Shown piece by piece: positions 53,955 through 63,290 of a stretch of DNA of 64,000 nt. The notes under the pieces are model-generated. The model was given only the letters and a program-made list of their open reading frames with translations, was not told the origin of the DNA and searched no databases. Source of the DNA: Minwuiaceae bacterium (lineage in GTDB: Bacteria; Pseudomonadota; Alphaproteobacteria; Minwuiales; Minwuiaceae); the NCBI GenBank assembly GCA_028278525.1, contig JANQEE010000060.1:1-64000 (forward strand), in the 5' to 3' direction. The position numbers and the translations under genes were made by a program. Every line of letters starts with the position of its first letter. Within the stretch, counting starts at the first letter, position 1.

Positions 53955-54099
53955 ACGTCCGGATCCGCCATCGAGCGATCACCCACATCCGTTCCCCGCG
54001 GCGCGGCCGATCGTGCGATGACTAGCGTCGGGCTGGCGCCTGTTCCGCCGTCATATTATCACCATTTCGGTCGCGAACTACCGCTAACCGATTGATCGA

Positions 54100-54798
54100 T
54101 CACCGATTGACCGTCGCGGCATCCTGTCCAAAGAGGATTTTCTTGGCGTCCTCGGTGACCGTCGGCTGCGTGTTGATTTCCTTCGCCCGGTCGTATGCCC
54201 TGACGGTCGCCGGCCGTGCCGCGATGACATCGTACCAGCGCTTCAGGTTGGGGAAGTCGTCCAGGTTTTGCTTTTGCCGTTCATGCGGCACGATCCACGG
54301 GTAACAGGCCATGTCCGCAATGGAGTAGTCGCCGGCGACGAACTCGCGATCCGCCAGGCGTTTGTCGAGCACGCCATAAAGCCGCGCGGTCTCGTTGACG
54401 TAGCGGTCCATGGCGTAGGGAATCTTTTCCGGCGCGTAGGTCACGAAGTGATGGTTCTGTCCCGCCATCGGCCCGAGCCCGCCCATTTGCCAGAACAGCC
54501 ATTGCATCACCTCCGCGCGGCCGGCCAAGTCGGCGGGGATGAATTGGCCGGTCTTTTCCGCGAGATACTGCAACATGGCGCCGGATTCGAATATCGAGAT
54601 GGGCGCGTTGCCTTCAGCCGGCTCGTGGTCGACCATTGCCGGGATACGGTTGTTCGGCGCGATCTTCAGGAACGACGGTTCGAACTGCGCGCCGGTCGAG
54701 ATGTTGACCGGGATGATCTTATAGTCGAGGTCCGTCTCCTCGAGAAACATGGTCACTTTGTGACCGTTGGGCGTGGTCCAGTAATACAGATCGATCAT
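54100..54798 (-). CDS. Glutathione S-transferase, Ure2p/YfcG-like
   Basis: 232 residues. The thioredoxin half carries YYWTTPNGHKVTMFLEE and the cis-Pro region NNRIPAMVDHEP with ESGAMLQYLAEK; the C-terminal helical half follows (FVAGDYSIADMACYPW). It conjugates or reduces with glutathione in the cytoplasm. ATG 54798 has GGAGAT upstream. It follows the second GST by 20 bases; both probably answer to the TetR gene. Confidence 0.88.
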   Translation of the reverse strand: MIDLYYWTTPNGHKVTMFLEETDLDYKIIPVNISTGAQFEPSFLKIAPNNRIPAMVDHEPAEGNAPISIFESGAMLQYLAEKTGQFIPADLAGRAEVMQWLFWQMGGLGPMAGQNHHFVTYAPEKIPYAMDRYVNETARLYGVLDKRLADREFVAGDYSIADMACYPWIVPHERQKQNLDDFPNLKRWYDVIAARPATVRAYDRAKEINTQPTVTEDAKKILFGQDAATVNR

Positions 54799-54818
54799 GT
54801 GAGGTATCTCCAAATCGC

Positions 54819-55508
54819 TCAGTAGTAGGCCGGCGAACGGCGTGCGGCGCCGTCGTACAGGTCCAGCACACGGCCGAACCATGCCGACACGGGATCGTCG
54901 TCAGCCAGGATCCTGAAATCGCTGATCGAGCGCGCCCATTGGAACGGCGCGAACGCCACGTAATCCGCATAGGTCGGCCGGTCGCCGCCCAGGAACGCCT
55001 GCTGCGAGACCGTGGCGCGCAACGGTGTGAGGCTTTTGCGGACGCTGTCCAGCCGATCCTCGCGGCCCGCCTGCACTTCCTCCAGCGCCCGGCCGAAGAG
55101 TTTTTCACGGCTGGCGCGGAAATAGGCCTGGTCCGACGGAACCAGATTGTCGTGGATGTCGGCGACGACCATGCCGACGACGCCCGGGTTGACCACCGTC
55201 TGCGTCCAGTTCTGAACGAACGCCGCAAGGCCGCGGCCGACGGGCCCATCGAACAACGAAGGCCGGTCCGCGTAGGTTTCTTCCAGGTAATCGGCGATCG
55301 CCAAGCTGTCGGTCACGACCTTGTCGCCGTCTTCGATGGTCGGGATCGTCTTGCGGTCGCCGTCGCAGATGCTCTTGATTTCCTCGAACCGCGTCGGCCG
55401 CGCCTCATGCTCGAGCCCCTTGTGGAGCAACGCCATGCGGGTACGCCAGCAATTCGGGCTGAAACGGCGGTCGTCGGCACCAACCAGATCGTACATCACT
55501 ATCGTCAT
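54819..55508 (-). CDS. Glutathione S-transferase family protein (LigE/etherase-like branch)
   Basis: 229 residues. The N-terminal motif RRFSPNCWRTRMALLHKGL and KTIPTIEDGDKVVTDSLAIA resemble the branch that includes beta-etherases LigE/LigF, though no aromatic-ether genes lie here. It is the first gene of the two-GST operon, directly behind a perfect palindromic operator. Substrate unknown. Confidence 0.85.
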   Translation of the reverse strand: MTIVMYDLVGADDRRFSPNCWRTRMALLHKGLEHEARPTRFEEIKSICDGDRKTIPTIEDGDKVVTDSLAIADYLEETYADRPSLFDGPVGRGLAAFVQNWTQTVVNPGVVGMVVADIHDNLVPSDQAYFRASREKLFGRALEEVQAGREDRLDSVRKSLTPLRATVSQQAFLGGDRPTYADYVAFAPFQWARSISDFRILADDDPVSAWFGRVLDLYDGAARRSPAYY

Positions 55509-55569
55509 CGGTCTCTCGCTCTCCGCTGTTAGGGAAGGGTTATCAATTGAAGTAGGAACGTGAGGAAGG

Positions 55570-55598
55570 TTTTGTACTGATCAGTACAAAATAGTCAA
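55570..55598 (-). promoter_or_regulatory. GST operon promoter with 22-bp perfect palindromic operator
   Basis: TTTTGTACTGATCAGTACAAAA (55570-55591) is an exact palindrome. Reading the minus strand, TTGACT (55593-55598) and TACAAA (55571-55576) form a -35/-10 pair with 16 bases between, so the operator lies over the spacer and -10. It is 62 bases before the GST gene and just behind the TetR gene. Repression by that TetR protein is inference from position and form. Confidence 0.8.
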
Positions 55599-55603
55599 AA
55601 AAA

Positions 55604-56185
55604 TTACCGCAGACACCGGAGCGCGACGCGGACCACGTCTTCCAGCACGTCTCTGTCGGGGTTTGCCTTACCGATCAACCGAAGGCCCTGCACGGTGCTG
55701 GTCAGAAACCTGGCGAGCGCGTCCACATCGCCGGCAATGGACGTATCGCCGGCGGCCATGGCCCGCGCCAGGCCTTCACGGAACGCCCGCTCAACCTGGG
55801 CAAAGCTCTGTTTCACCCGGGCCGATGCGACCGGGTCGCGGGGCGCCAGTTCCGCCGCGCAATTGCCCATCAGGCACCCCCGCCGACCGGGCCCGGCAAC
55901 CATATCGTCGACGAATCCATTCAAAATGGCGGCCACGGAGTGACGGACGGGGCGCGGTTTGATCAATTCCCGTGTGATCATGTTGAACGCGCGCTGGTCG
56001 TAACGGTCGAGCGCCGCGATAAGCAGATCGTGCTTGCTGCCGAAGGTTCGATAGAAACTTGACCGTCCGATGCCCATGGTCTCGCACAGGTCGTCGAGCG
56101 ATGTGGCTTCGAAACCCCGCGCCCAAAAGGCCTCCATCGCCCGTTCAAGCGCCTGAGCCTTATCGAACTGAATGGGCCGTCCCAC
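55604..56185 (-). CDS. TetR family transcriptional regulator
   Basis: 193 residues. The N-terminal HTH carries ALERAMEAFWARGFEATSLDDLCETMGIGRSSFYRTF-like family features (recognition helix near residues 35-55). The C-terminal part has GCLMGNCAAELAP, common in AcrR-type repressors of stress and detoxification genes. GTG 56185 has GGAGGA just upstream; the frame extends to 56230. It very likely represses the GST operon behind the palindrome at 55570, and may respond to an electrophile. Confidence 0.88.
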   Translation of the reverse strand: MGRPIQFDKAQALERAMEAFWARGFEATSLDDLCETMGIGRSSFYRTFGSKHDLLIAALDRYDQRAFNMITRELIKPRPVRHSVAAILNGFVDDMVAGPGRRGCLMGNCAAELAPRDPVASARVKQSFAQVERAFREGLARAMAAGDTSIAGDVDALARFLTSTVQGLRLIGKANPDRDVLEDVVRVALRCLR

Positions 56186-56316
56186 TATTCCTCCACATCC
56201 TTGCGGTCCTGCACAGCGCGATGCGCGCACCGCTGCAGCCGTAACTTATGAGAATAGTGGGTTTTCGCGCCGAAGCGAATCGGTAATCGCCTGGTAGGCC
56301 GGCCTGAACAGGGCGG

Positions 56317-57462
56317 TCAGATCAGGCTGCCGCGGCCTGTTGCGTCGTCCATGACGGTTGCCAGGGAGTGATTTTGCAAAGCGGCTTTCAGCCGCTGCGC
56401 CGCCCAGAGGATCTGCACCTCCGAATCCGCGCTGATCACCATGGTCGGCCGTGAACCGGTCGTCCTGATCTCGACCGGCAGGCCGATCAACGTCGACAAT
56501 TCCTGTTCCAGCGAGCTTGCCGATTCGACGAGCGCGGGCAGTTGCGGCCCCTGCCCACCTGCGGGCATCTCCTCCGGACCGGGCACCGGCTGCAAAATAC
56601 CGATTGGCGGCGAGGACGGAGGCGCCGGGCGGCGTCCGCTTGCCTGCTTTCCTTCGGTAACGAGTTTTTCGGTATCGCGGACAGTCAATTGCTGCGTCAC
56701 GAGCGAATGCGCCAGTTCCGTCGGCTTTTCGGCGGTGAGCAGCGCCCGAGCGTGCCCGACCGAAAGCTTGCCGGACTCCAGCATCTCCTTGACCTCGTCG
56801 GGCAACGCCAGCAGCCTGATCCCGTTCGTCACGTAGCTGCGGCTCTTGCCGATCAGGGTCGCGACGTCCTGATGGGTCCGGCCGAACTTCTCGATCAGCG
56901 TGCGGTTGGCTTCCGCCTCTTCGATGACCGTTAGGTCCTTGCGCTGTAAGTTCTCGACCAACGCAATTTCCAGCGCTTCGCACTCGCCGACCTGTTCCAT
57001 GACCAGGGCCGGCACCTGCTCCACTTCCGCCAAAGACGCCGCCAACCAGCGGCGATAGCCCGCGATCAATTCGAAATTGTCGTTAGCGCTGCGGCGCACC
57101 AGAATCGGCTGCAGCATGCCGCGGTCGCGAATGGACCGGCCAAGCGACTGCAACTCCTCCAGGTCCAACCGTTTTCGCGCCGTCGCCGGCGCGGGCTGAA
57201 CCTGCGCTGTCGGGATGTAACTGATACTTGCGCCGTCTTCGCCGGATGCGGCGCGGCCTTTTCGAGCCCCTCTTGCAAGCCAGGGAAGTTTCCTGCGTGG
57301 CGATTCGGAACTGGCCGCCGCCTCCATCGATTCCGCTTCGATGCTGGCTTGCCATTCTTCCTCGCTGAAGATCGCGTCAACCGGCGCGTTTTCGATGCCG
57401 AATTCCTCTTTATCGCCGGGTCTTGGGGTAGCAGGGTTCGTTTTGGGGCGGGATTCAGACAT
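56317..57462 (-). CDS. Orphan ParB/Spo0J-like protein
   Basis: 381 residues. An N-terminal variable region leads to the ParB core: LEELQSLGRSIRDRGMLQPI, AGYRRWLAA, ENLQRKDLTVIEEA, and the HTH-like IGKSRSYVTNGIRLLALPDEV. In chromosomal ParB the CTP-binding motif is GERR-x-R; here it is GYRR-W. A C-terminal extension (Pro-rich linker, then about 75 residues) follows. There is no ParA beside it, so this is probably a second-copy nucleoid- or plasmid-type ParB, not the main partition protein. Function unknown. Confidence 0.82.
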   Translation of the reverse strand: MSESRPKTNPATPRPGDKEEFGIENAPVDAIFSEEEWQASIEAESMEAAASSESPRRKLPWLARGARKGRAASGEDGASISYIPTAQVQPAPATARKRLDLEELQSLGRSIRDRGMLQPILVRRSANDNFELIAGYRRWLAASLAEVEQVPALVMEQVGECEALEIALVENLQRKDLTVIEEAEANRTLIEKFGRTHQDVATLIGKSRSYVTNGIRLLALPDEVKEMLESGKLSVGHARALLTAEKPTELAHSLVTQQLTVRDTEKLVTEGKQASGRRPAPPSSPPIGILQPVPGPEEMPAGGQGPQLPALVESASSLEQELSTLIGLPVEIRTTGSRPTMVISADSEVQILWAAQRLKAALQNHSLATVMDDATGRGSLI

Positions 57463-57953
57463 CGCTATCCTTCTTCGAGCCGTCCCTTGTGGTCCGATTC
57501 AAAGCAGCCTGAAAAAGGTGCTTGGATTTATGCATGATTCTCGGCCAGACTAGGACCAGTGGTCGAATCCGGTTGTCCCGTCATTAACCGGTCCGTTCAC
57601 AAACATACTATCGGTACCGCCAGCCGGAGATTGTTAGAGAACAAGCCAATCAAATATCGGAATTCCCTGATCGGCGTCCAAGTTCGCGCAGTTCGACTTT
57701 CAGCACCGGGGATAACGATACCATCGGTATTCGCCCATAACAATGATATATTGTGTATAAAGCGCTTTCGGCCCCAGCATGTTGTGTTAGTTGTTGTTTG
57801 TAGTGGTTCTCGATCTAGACAAACCGTATGACTGGGCGCAAACAAACCGATGGAAAAAGCCAAGGGCCTCGAACGGCGTCGAAAAACGACCGTGGTGCGG
57901 AATGTGCACCGGACAGGGGCGCACCGGACAGGGGTCGACAAGGGGATGGCGGC
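57463..57953. other. Region between the ParB-like and NucS-like genes
   Basis: 491 bases before the divergent genes. It includes an AT-rich stretch around 57735-57830, likely holding promoters, and a tandem duplication of GCACCGGACAGGGG (57906-57919 and 57921-57934). The duplication lies in a frame that would start at 57828 and read APDRGAPDRG, a repeat-coded extension of the next protein that I judge doubtful. Confidence 0.5.
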
Positions 57954-58694
57954 ATGAATGACCAAACTCAGCGCAAGGTGATTGCGTTGTTCGACGAGGG
58001 TAAGCTGCCGCAGCAGATCGCCGACGACCTGGACATTTCGATGCATTCCGTGATCGATGCGCTTAAGCGCCGTCTGCGGTTGGTCGACGATGAGGTGCAC
58101 GAGTACGCGGAACGAGAACAATCCAAGGAAGCCGCCATGGAAATGCTGAAAGGGCGGCTCAGAGTCGTCGATGAAGAGCAGACAGAGGCACGCGACCGGT
58201 CAACGCCGGCGACACTCGAAGGAACGGTCGAGCATGTGCCGTCGTCCGAAGAGTTTCTGTCCGATACATCGCCACTGGACGAGACGCCCTGGTCCGGCGA
58301 GCAGCGCGAGTCCGGGCTGCGCCTTTCCATGACTTCGGAAGTGGAAGCCGGCGTACTGCAGATGTGCCGCGCGAACCTGGCCAGCCTGGAACCCGGCCTG
58401 GTCGCGGTTGGCGGCGAACCCGGTCTTCAGACCAGCTTCGGCAAGCCGGATATCCTGGCGAAGGACCGGTACGGTGCGCCGGTGATCATTCAGTTCATGA
58501 TGGACGATGCGACGCCCGAGGCGATCACGCGGATCCTCGGGCTTATCGCGTCGGTTCAGGAACGCGGCCAACAGCCGGTGCGCGGCATTCTGGTCGCACG
58601 CGGATTCCCGGAGATGGTGCGCTACGCCGCGCGCGCCGTTCCCAACGTGGAACTGAAGACCTATCGCACGTCGATTTCGTTCAGCGACGCATAG
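57954..58694 (+). CDS. HTH protein with a NucS/EndoMS-like domain lacking catalytic residues
   Basis: 246 residues from ATG 57954 (GGGG nine bases upstream); ATG 57828 would add 42 low-complexity residues. Residues about 5-35 (FDEGKLPQQIADDLDIS) form an HTH. The unit LKRRLRLVDDE recurs as LKGRLRVVDEE. The last 110 residues follow the DUF91/NucS pattern: LEPGLVAVGGE, GKPDILAKD, VIIQFM, VRGILVARGF. The expected Glu-x-Lys of the active site is Gln-x-Met, so nuclease activity is doubtful; DNA binding may remain. It diverges from the ParB-like gene. Confidence 0.72.
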   Translation: MNDQTQRKVIALFDEGKLPQQIADDLDISMHSVIDALKRRLRLVDDEVHEYAEREQSKEAAMEMLKGRLRVVDEEQTEARDRSTPATLEGTVEHVPSSEEFLSDTSPLDETPWSGEQRESGLRLSMTSEVEAGVLQMCRANLASLEPGLVAVGGEPGLQTSFGKPDILAKDRYGAPVIIQFMMDDATPEAITRILGLIASVQERGQQPVRGILVARGFPEMVRYAARAVPNVELKTYRTSISFSDA

Positions 58695-58722
58695 TCGCTT
58701 CGTTGCCGCGGCTCAGCCGCGG

Positions 58723-59655
58723 TCAGGCGGACTGCGCCCCGTAATATAACGTTACCGCGTGCTTCGCTTCCGCGAAGAACAGCCAGCGTTCGACCAACGC
58801 CCCGCCGGTCGCCGCAAGCGCGGCGACCAGCGCGATACCGCCCGCCGCCCTGCCTTCCAGCAAGAGCGACAGCAGCAGCAGGACGGCCGGCGCGGCGAAA
58901 CCGACCGCCAGCGCGATGCGGCGCAGTTTTTCGGCATGCTTGCGCGCGACGCGGTAGCCCATCTCCCGCATCAGATAGTTTTCTTCCGTGTGCGGCGGGT
59001 CCAGCAGGCGTACGGGCCCCGGTAGGCCGGTCGCCGTCGCCGCCGTGCTGCCGCCCCGGTCGTTGTCGATGCTGCGCCAGTAGCCGAGCTTGATCGCCGC
59101 GGTAATCGCCAGAGCGGCGAGCGAGAGCCAGGCGAACAGCGGATTGCCGAATCCGAACAATCCGGCCAGCGCCGTCAGCCACACGACACCGGTCATGGCC
59201 GCGAAGCCGAGATAGACCGGCACCACGGATTTGTTGTGCCATTGGCGAACCGGCTTCAGCGAAGCGTAGATCATTCCCGTGCAATAGACGGTCACCGCTG
59301 CACCCACGGCGCTGAGCAGGCCGAGAAGCCCGTTCGCCTGTTCGAAAAACACCCATCCGATACCGAACAGGCCGGCAGGCAGATAGGTCGCGACCGCGGC
59401 CACCCCTTCGCGCGACAGCCAGGACGAGCGCCATTGCGAGAAGGCGCGCCAGGCGCGTTCGGGATGGCCGAGGTGGAACGTCGACGAGAGCAGGCCGACA
59501 GTGATCAAGGCGAGCGCCAGGCCGAGACCGACCAGCCCAAACCAGCGATCCGCCGGCAGCATGCCGAGCGCGACAAAGATGCCGAGCCACGCCAGCAGCC
59601 CGTAGCCGGCGCCCGACGCCGTCGTAAAGAAGATGACCGAGAAAGCTGGATGCAT
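58723..59655 (-). CDS. soeC: Membrane anchor subunit (DmsC/NrfD-like) of a sulfite dehydrogenase, SoeC
   Basis: 310 residues, about eight membrane helices, typical DmsC fold (HPAFSVIFFTTASGAGYGLL at the start, STFHLGHPERAW). It passes electrons from the iron-sulfur subunit to quinone in the inner membrane. Gene order A-B-C on the minus strand, with 12 bases to soeB, matches SoeABC. The assignment rests on the companion catalytic subunit. Confidence 0.8.
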   Translation of the reverse strand: MHPAFSVIFFTTASGAGYGLLAWLGIFVALGMLPADRWFGLVGLGLALALITVGLLSSTFHLGHPERAWRAFSQWRSSWLSREGVAAVATYLPAGLFGIGWVFFEQANGLLGLLSAVGAAVTVYCTGMIYASLKPVRQWHNKSVVPVYLGFAAMTGVVWLTALAGLFGFGNPLFAWLSLAALAITAAIKLGYWRSIDNDRGGSTAATATGLPGPVRLLDPPHTEENYLMREMGYRVARKHAEKLRRIALAVGFAAPAVLLLLSLLLEGRAAGGIALVAALAATGGALVERWLFFAEAKHAVTLYYGAQSA

Positions 59656-59667
59656 GCGGGGCGGTCT

Positions 59668-60408
59668 CTAACGCGACAACATCCGGTCGACCCAACCGAG
59701 AAAACCGCCGGCCTCTGCTACCGGCGTCAACGCCGCCGCCGCGCCGGTATCGCCCGCTTCCGTGCGACGCGGGCGCGGCGGCAGGTATTTGTTGGTCGGC
59801 TGGTAGCCCTGTTCGGGCATCAGGTCGTAGCCGCCACGGTCCGCCACCATGCGAGAGACGTCGGAGTCCGGATCGCCCAGATCGCCGAAATGCCGGGCCG
59901 AGACCGGGCAGGTGGCGACACAGGCTGGCACGCGATCCACCTCTTCCAGGTTTTCGTTATAGATCCGGTCGATGCAGAGCGTGCATTTCTTCATCACGCC
60001 GGCATCGTGATCGTACTCCCGCGCGCCATAGGGGCAGGCCCACGAACAGAGTTTGCAGCCGATGCAAAGATCCTCGTCGACCAGGACGATGCCGTCCTCG
60101 GCGCGTTTGTAGGACGCGCCGGTCGGGCAGACGGTGACACAGGCAGGCGTCTCGCAATGCAGGCAGGATTTCGGGAAATGCACGGTCCGGCTGTTCGCCC
60201 CTTCGCCGGACTCGTAGGCGTGGATACGGTTGAGCCAAACGCCGCTGGTTCCTGAACCGTAAGGATTCTCATCGGTGAGTGGAGCAGGATAGCCGCCGGT
60301 GTTCCACTCCTTGCAATTGACCGCGCAGGCGTGACAGCCGACGCAGATATCCAGGTCGATTACCAAACCGAGACGTTTGGCGCCAGGGCTCTCCGGAAGA
60401 CTGGTCAT
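59668..60408 (-). CDS. soeB: Iron-sulfur subunit (DmsB-like) of a sulfite dehydrogenase, SoeB
   Basis: 246 residues with four cysteine clusters: CVGCHACAVNCKEW, CLHCETPACVTVCPTGA, CIGCKLCSWACPYGA, and CTLCIDR with CVATCP. That makes four [4Fe-4S] clusters as in DmsB. It lacks a Tat signal and is cytoplasmic. ATG 60408 overlaps the stop of the catalytic subunit by four bases. It relays electrons to the membrane anchor. Confidence 0.86.
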   Translation of the reverse strand: MTSLPESPGAKRLGLVIDLDICVGCHACAVNCKEWNTGGYPAPLTDENPYGSGTSGVWLNRIHAYESGEGANSRTVHFPKSCLHCETPACVTVCPTGASYKRAEDGIVLVDEDLCIGCKLCSWACPYGAREYDHDAGVMKKCTLCIDRIYNENLEEVDRVPACVATCPVSARHFGDLGDPDSDVSRMVADRGGYDLMPEQGYQPTNKYLPPRPRRTEAGDTGAAAALTPVAEAGGFLGWVDRMLSR

Positions 60409-63290
60409 GCCTTTGTCCCCCGGTTTCGGAAACCGGCACCGTAACGCAACATCGACGGCCGCTTCGCCATGCCCGGCGGCAGCGGCAACGCGTCGAATTG
60501 CGGTTCGGAGACCGCCGTCTCGTCCGGCAACGCCTTCTCCATGCGCACCCTGAGGTCGTACCATGCCGCCTGTCCGGTCACCGGGTCGGCATTCGCGTAT
60601 CGATAGCCGTTGTCGCGCTCGGGCAGCAGGTCGTCGATCAGGTGATTGAGCAGGAAGCCGCGCTTCGCTTCGGGCGCGTCGCCGGCCAGGTTCCAGGCGC
60701 CGGCGCGTTTGCCGATCGCGTTCCAGGTCCAGACGGTGCTGCCATTGACCCCTTCCATCAGCCGGACCTGCGCCTTGATGCGGCCATGCCGGCTGATCAG
60801 CCAGACCCAGTCTTCCTCACCGATATCCAGCCTGGCCGCCGCGGCGCGCGGCACATACAGCCGGTTTGCGCCGTGGATCTGGCGCAGCCAGGCATTTTGC
60901 GAGCCCCAGGAGTGGTACATCGCCATCGGCCGCTGGGTGATCGCATGCAGCGGGTAATCGTTATCGTCGGTTTCCAGATCCTCGAACGGCGGATACCAGA
61001 TCGGCAACGGATCGAAATAGGTCTCGACGCGGGCGCGATGGATTTCCGGCGGCTGGACCGGACCGTGCCCGCGGGCCGCCTGCCGAAACTTCTGCAGCGG
61101 CTCGCTGTAAAGCTGCAGGACGACCGGCCTGGCGTCATCGATGAAACCCATCGACGCGGCATAATCCAGATAATCCTTGTTGGCATGCTTGAAGTAGCGC
61201 TGGTTCGGCGCGAGTTCGTCGCGCCAGAAGCATTGGTTTTCGATGTAACGGTCCAACTGGCCGGGGTTTGGCGCGCCGCTGCCGTGCGAGCCGCCGTTGT
61301 CGCCGCGCCAGCCGGCCAGCGTGCCGATGCCGGGCTTGCGCTCGTGATTGACCAGATAGTCCGGATAGCCGCCGGGATACTTCGCGCTGCCGTCTTCGTT
61401 GGTCAGGCCCGGCAGGCCGAGGCGTGCGCCCAAATCGATCAGCACGTCCTGGAAGGGCCGGACATCGCGGTCCGGCCTGATCACCGGCTGGCGGATGGAA
61501 TCCGCCGCCCCGTCGGCGTCGCAGATCGGCCGGTCGAGCAGCGAAATGCAGTCCCAGCGTTCCAGATAGGTGGTGTCGGGCAGGATCAGGTCGGCATAGG
61601 CGACCATCTCTGAATAATAGGCGTCCGAATAGATGATGCGCGGGATCTTGTAAGAGCCGTCTTCATGCTTGTCGGTCAGCATGTCGATGGTGCCGGCAGA
61701 ATTCATCGCGGAATTCCAGCTCATGTTCGCCATGAACATGAACAGGGTATCGATCGGGTACGGATCGCCCTTCCAGGCATTGGCGATGACCGAATGCATC
61801 ATGCCGTGCGCCGCCATCGGCGCGTCCCAGGAGAACGCCTTGTCGATGCGGATCGGCGAACCGTCTTCCTCGACCAGCAGGTCTTCCGGCCCCTGGGTGA
61901 AGCCAAGCGGCGGCCCGGGCATCGGCTTGTTCGGGCCAACCTCTCCCACCCTGCCGGCCGGTTTCGGGCCCGGCGGCGCGGGCCTCGGGAACGGCGGCTT
62001 GTAACGGAACCCGCCGGGCACGTCGATGCTGCCGAGGAGAACCTGCAGCAGATGCAGCGCGCGGCAGGTATGGAAGCCGTTCGAATGCGCGGAGATGCCG
62101 CGCATGGCATGCATGGCAACCGGGCGGCCGATCATCCGTTCGTGCCTGCGGCCGGCCCAATCGGTCCACGGCACCTCCAGCACCACTTCCTCCGAGAAGG
62201 CGGCATGCGCCAGTTCCGCCGCGATGCGCCGGATCGTCGCCGCCGGAATGCCGGTCCGCTCCGCCACTTCGTCGGGATCGTAGCGGCCGTCGAGGTAGCG
62301 TTCGGCCAGCAACTGGAACACGGGTATGGCGGTGCGGCCGTCGGCCAGCGTGAACTCGCCTTTCAGCGCCGGCGTGACGTCGGCTTCCAGCGCGTTGCGC
62401 GGCGCTTCCGCCGTGCGGTCCCAGCAGAGCGGATTGCCGTCGCCGTCGCGGGCGAACAGGCCGTCCTCGGCGCCGCCCGGGTCGCGCAGCACCAGCCACG
62501 GCGCGTTGGTGTAGCGAACCAGATATTCCAAATCGACCTTGCCGGCCTTGAGCAGTTCGTGCACCAGCGACAGGGCGAACAAGCCGTCGCTGCCGGGATT
62601 GATGCCGAGCCATTCGTCGGCGATCGCCGAGTAGCCGGTTTTGACCGGGTTGATCGAGACGAACTTCGCGCCGCGCCGTTTCAGGGTGCCGAGGCCTATC
62701 TTGATCGGATTGGAATCGTGGTCTTCGGCAACGCCGAACATCATGAAGTAACGGGTATGCTCCCAATCCGGCTCGCCGAACTCCCAGAACGAACCGCCGA
62801 TGGTGTAAATCCCGCCCGCCGCCATATTGACGGAACAGAAGCCGCCGTGCGCCGCGTAGTTCGGGGTACCGAACTGGCTGGCCCACCAGCCGGTCAGCGC
62901 CTGACTCTGGTCGCGGCCCGTAAAGAAGGCGAGCTTGCGCGGGTCCGTTTCGCGGATGTTACGCAGCCAGCCGGCCGCGACGTCCAACGCCTCGTCCCAC
63001 TCGATCTCTTCGAATTCGCCGGCGCCGCGCTCGCCGACCCGGCGGAGCGGCTTCGACAGCTTGGCGGGCGAGTTCTGCTGCATGATGCCCGCCGAACCCT
63101 TGGCGCAGAGCACCCCGCGGTTGATCGGATGGTCGCGGTTGCCTTCGATGTAGCGGATCTGCCCATCCAGCATATGTACTTTGATGCCGCACCGGCAGGC
63201 GCACATATAGCAGGTCGTGTATTTGACCTCGTCCGCCACCTGTGGCGAGGTTTCGACGTGCCGATCCAGTGTCCGCTCCGGCTGAGGCAT
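60405..63290 (-). CDS. soeA: Molybdopterin catalytic subunit of cytoplasmic sulfite dehydrogenase, SoeA-like
   Basis: 961 residues. CYMCACRCGIKVHMLDG and LCAKGSAG hold the N-terminal [4Fe-4S] cysteines. There is no Tat signal, which fits the cytoplasmic, quinone-linked SoeA and not the exported DmsA. The sequence FFTGRDQSQALTGWWASQFG and NYAAHGGFCSVNMAAGG matches what I remember of Roseobacter SoeA. It would oxidise sulfite to sulfate. ATG 63290 is used; the frame extends to 63413 without support. Thiosulfate/polysulfide reductase relatives cannot be excluded without a tree. Confidence 0.8.
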   Translation of the reverse strand: MPQPERTLDRHVETSPQVADEVKYTTCYMCACRCGIKVHMLDGQIRYIEGNRDHPINRGVLCAKGSAGIMQQNSPAKLSKPLRRVGERGAGEFEEIEWDEALDVAAGWLRNIRETDPRKLAFFTGRDQSQALTGWWASQFGTPNYAAHGGFCSVNMAAGGIYTIGGSFWEFGEPDWEHTRYFMMFGVAEDHDSNPIKIGLGTLKRRGAKFVSINPVKTGYSAIADEWLGINPGSDGLFALSLVHELLKAGKVDLEYLVRYTNAPWLVLRDPGGAEDGLFARDGDGNPLCWDRTAEAPRNALEADVTPALKGEFTLADGRTAIPVFQLLAERYLDGRYDPDEVAERTGIPAATIRRIAAELAHAAFSEEVVLEVPWTDWAGRRHERMIGRPVAMHAMRGISAHSNGFHTCRALHLLQVLLGSIDVPGGFRYKPPFPRPAPPGPKPAGRVGEVGPNKPMPGPPLGFTQGPEDLLVEEDGSPIRIDKAFSWDAPMAAHGMMHSVIANAWKGDPYPIDTLFMFMANMSWNSAMNSAGTIDMLTDKHEDGSYKIPRIIYSDAYYSEMVAYADLILPDTTYLERWDCISLLDRPICDADGAADSIRQPVIRPDRDVRPFQDVLIDLGARLGLPGLTNEDGSAKYPGGYPDYLVNHERKPGIGTLAGWRGDNGGSHGSGAPNPGQLDRYIENQCFWRDELAPNQRYFKHANKDYLDYAASMGFIDDARPVVLQLYSEPLQKFRQAARGHGPVQPPEIHRARVETYFDPLPIWYPPFEDLETDDNDYPLHAITQRPMAMYHSWGSQNAWLRQIHGANRLYVPRAAAARLDIGEEDWVWLISRHGRIKAQVRLMEGVNGSTVWTWNAIGKRAGAWNLAGDAPEAKRGFLLNHLIDDLLPERDNGYRYANADPVTGQAAWYDLRVRMEKALPDETAVSEPQFDALPLPPGMAKRPSMLRYGAGFRNRGTKA

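Noticed and set aside
57559-57831. 90-residue plus-strand frame in the ParB/NucS gap
   Set aside because: No ribosome site, no recognisable features; reads through the AT-rich promoter region.
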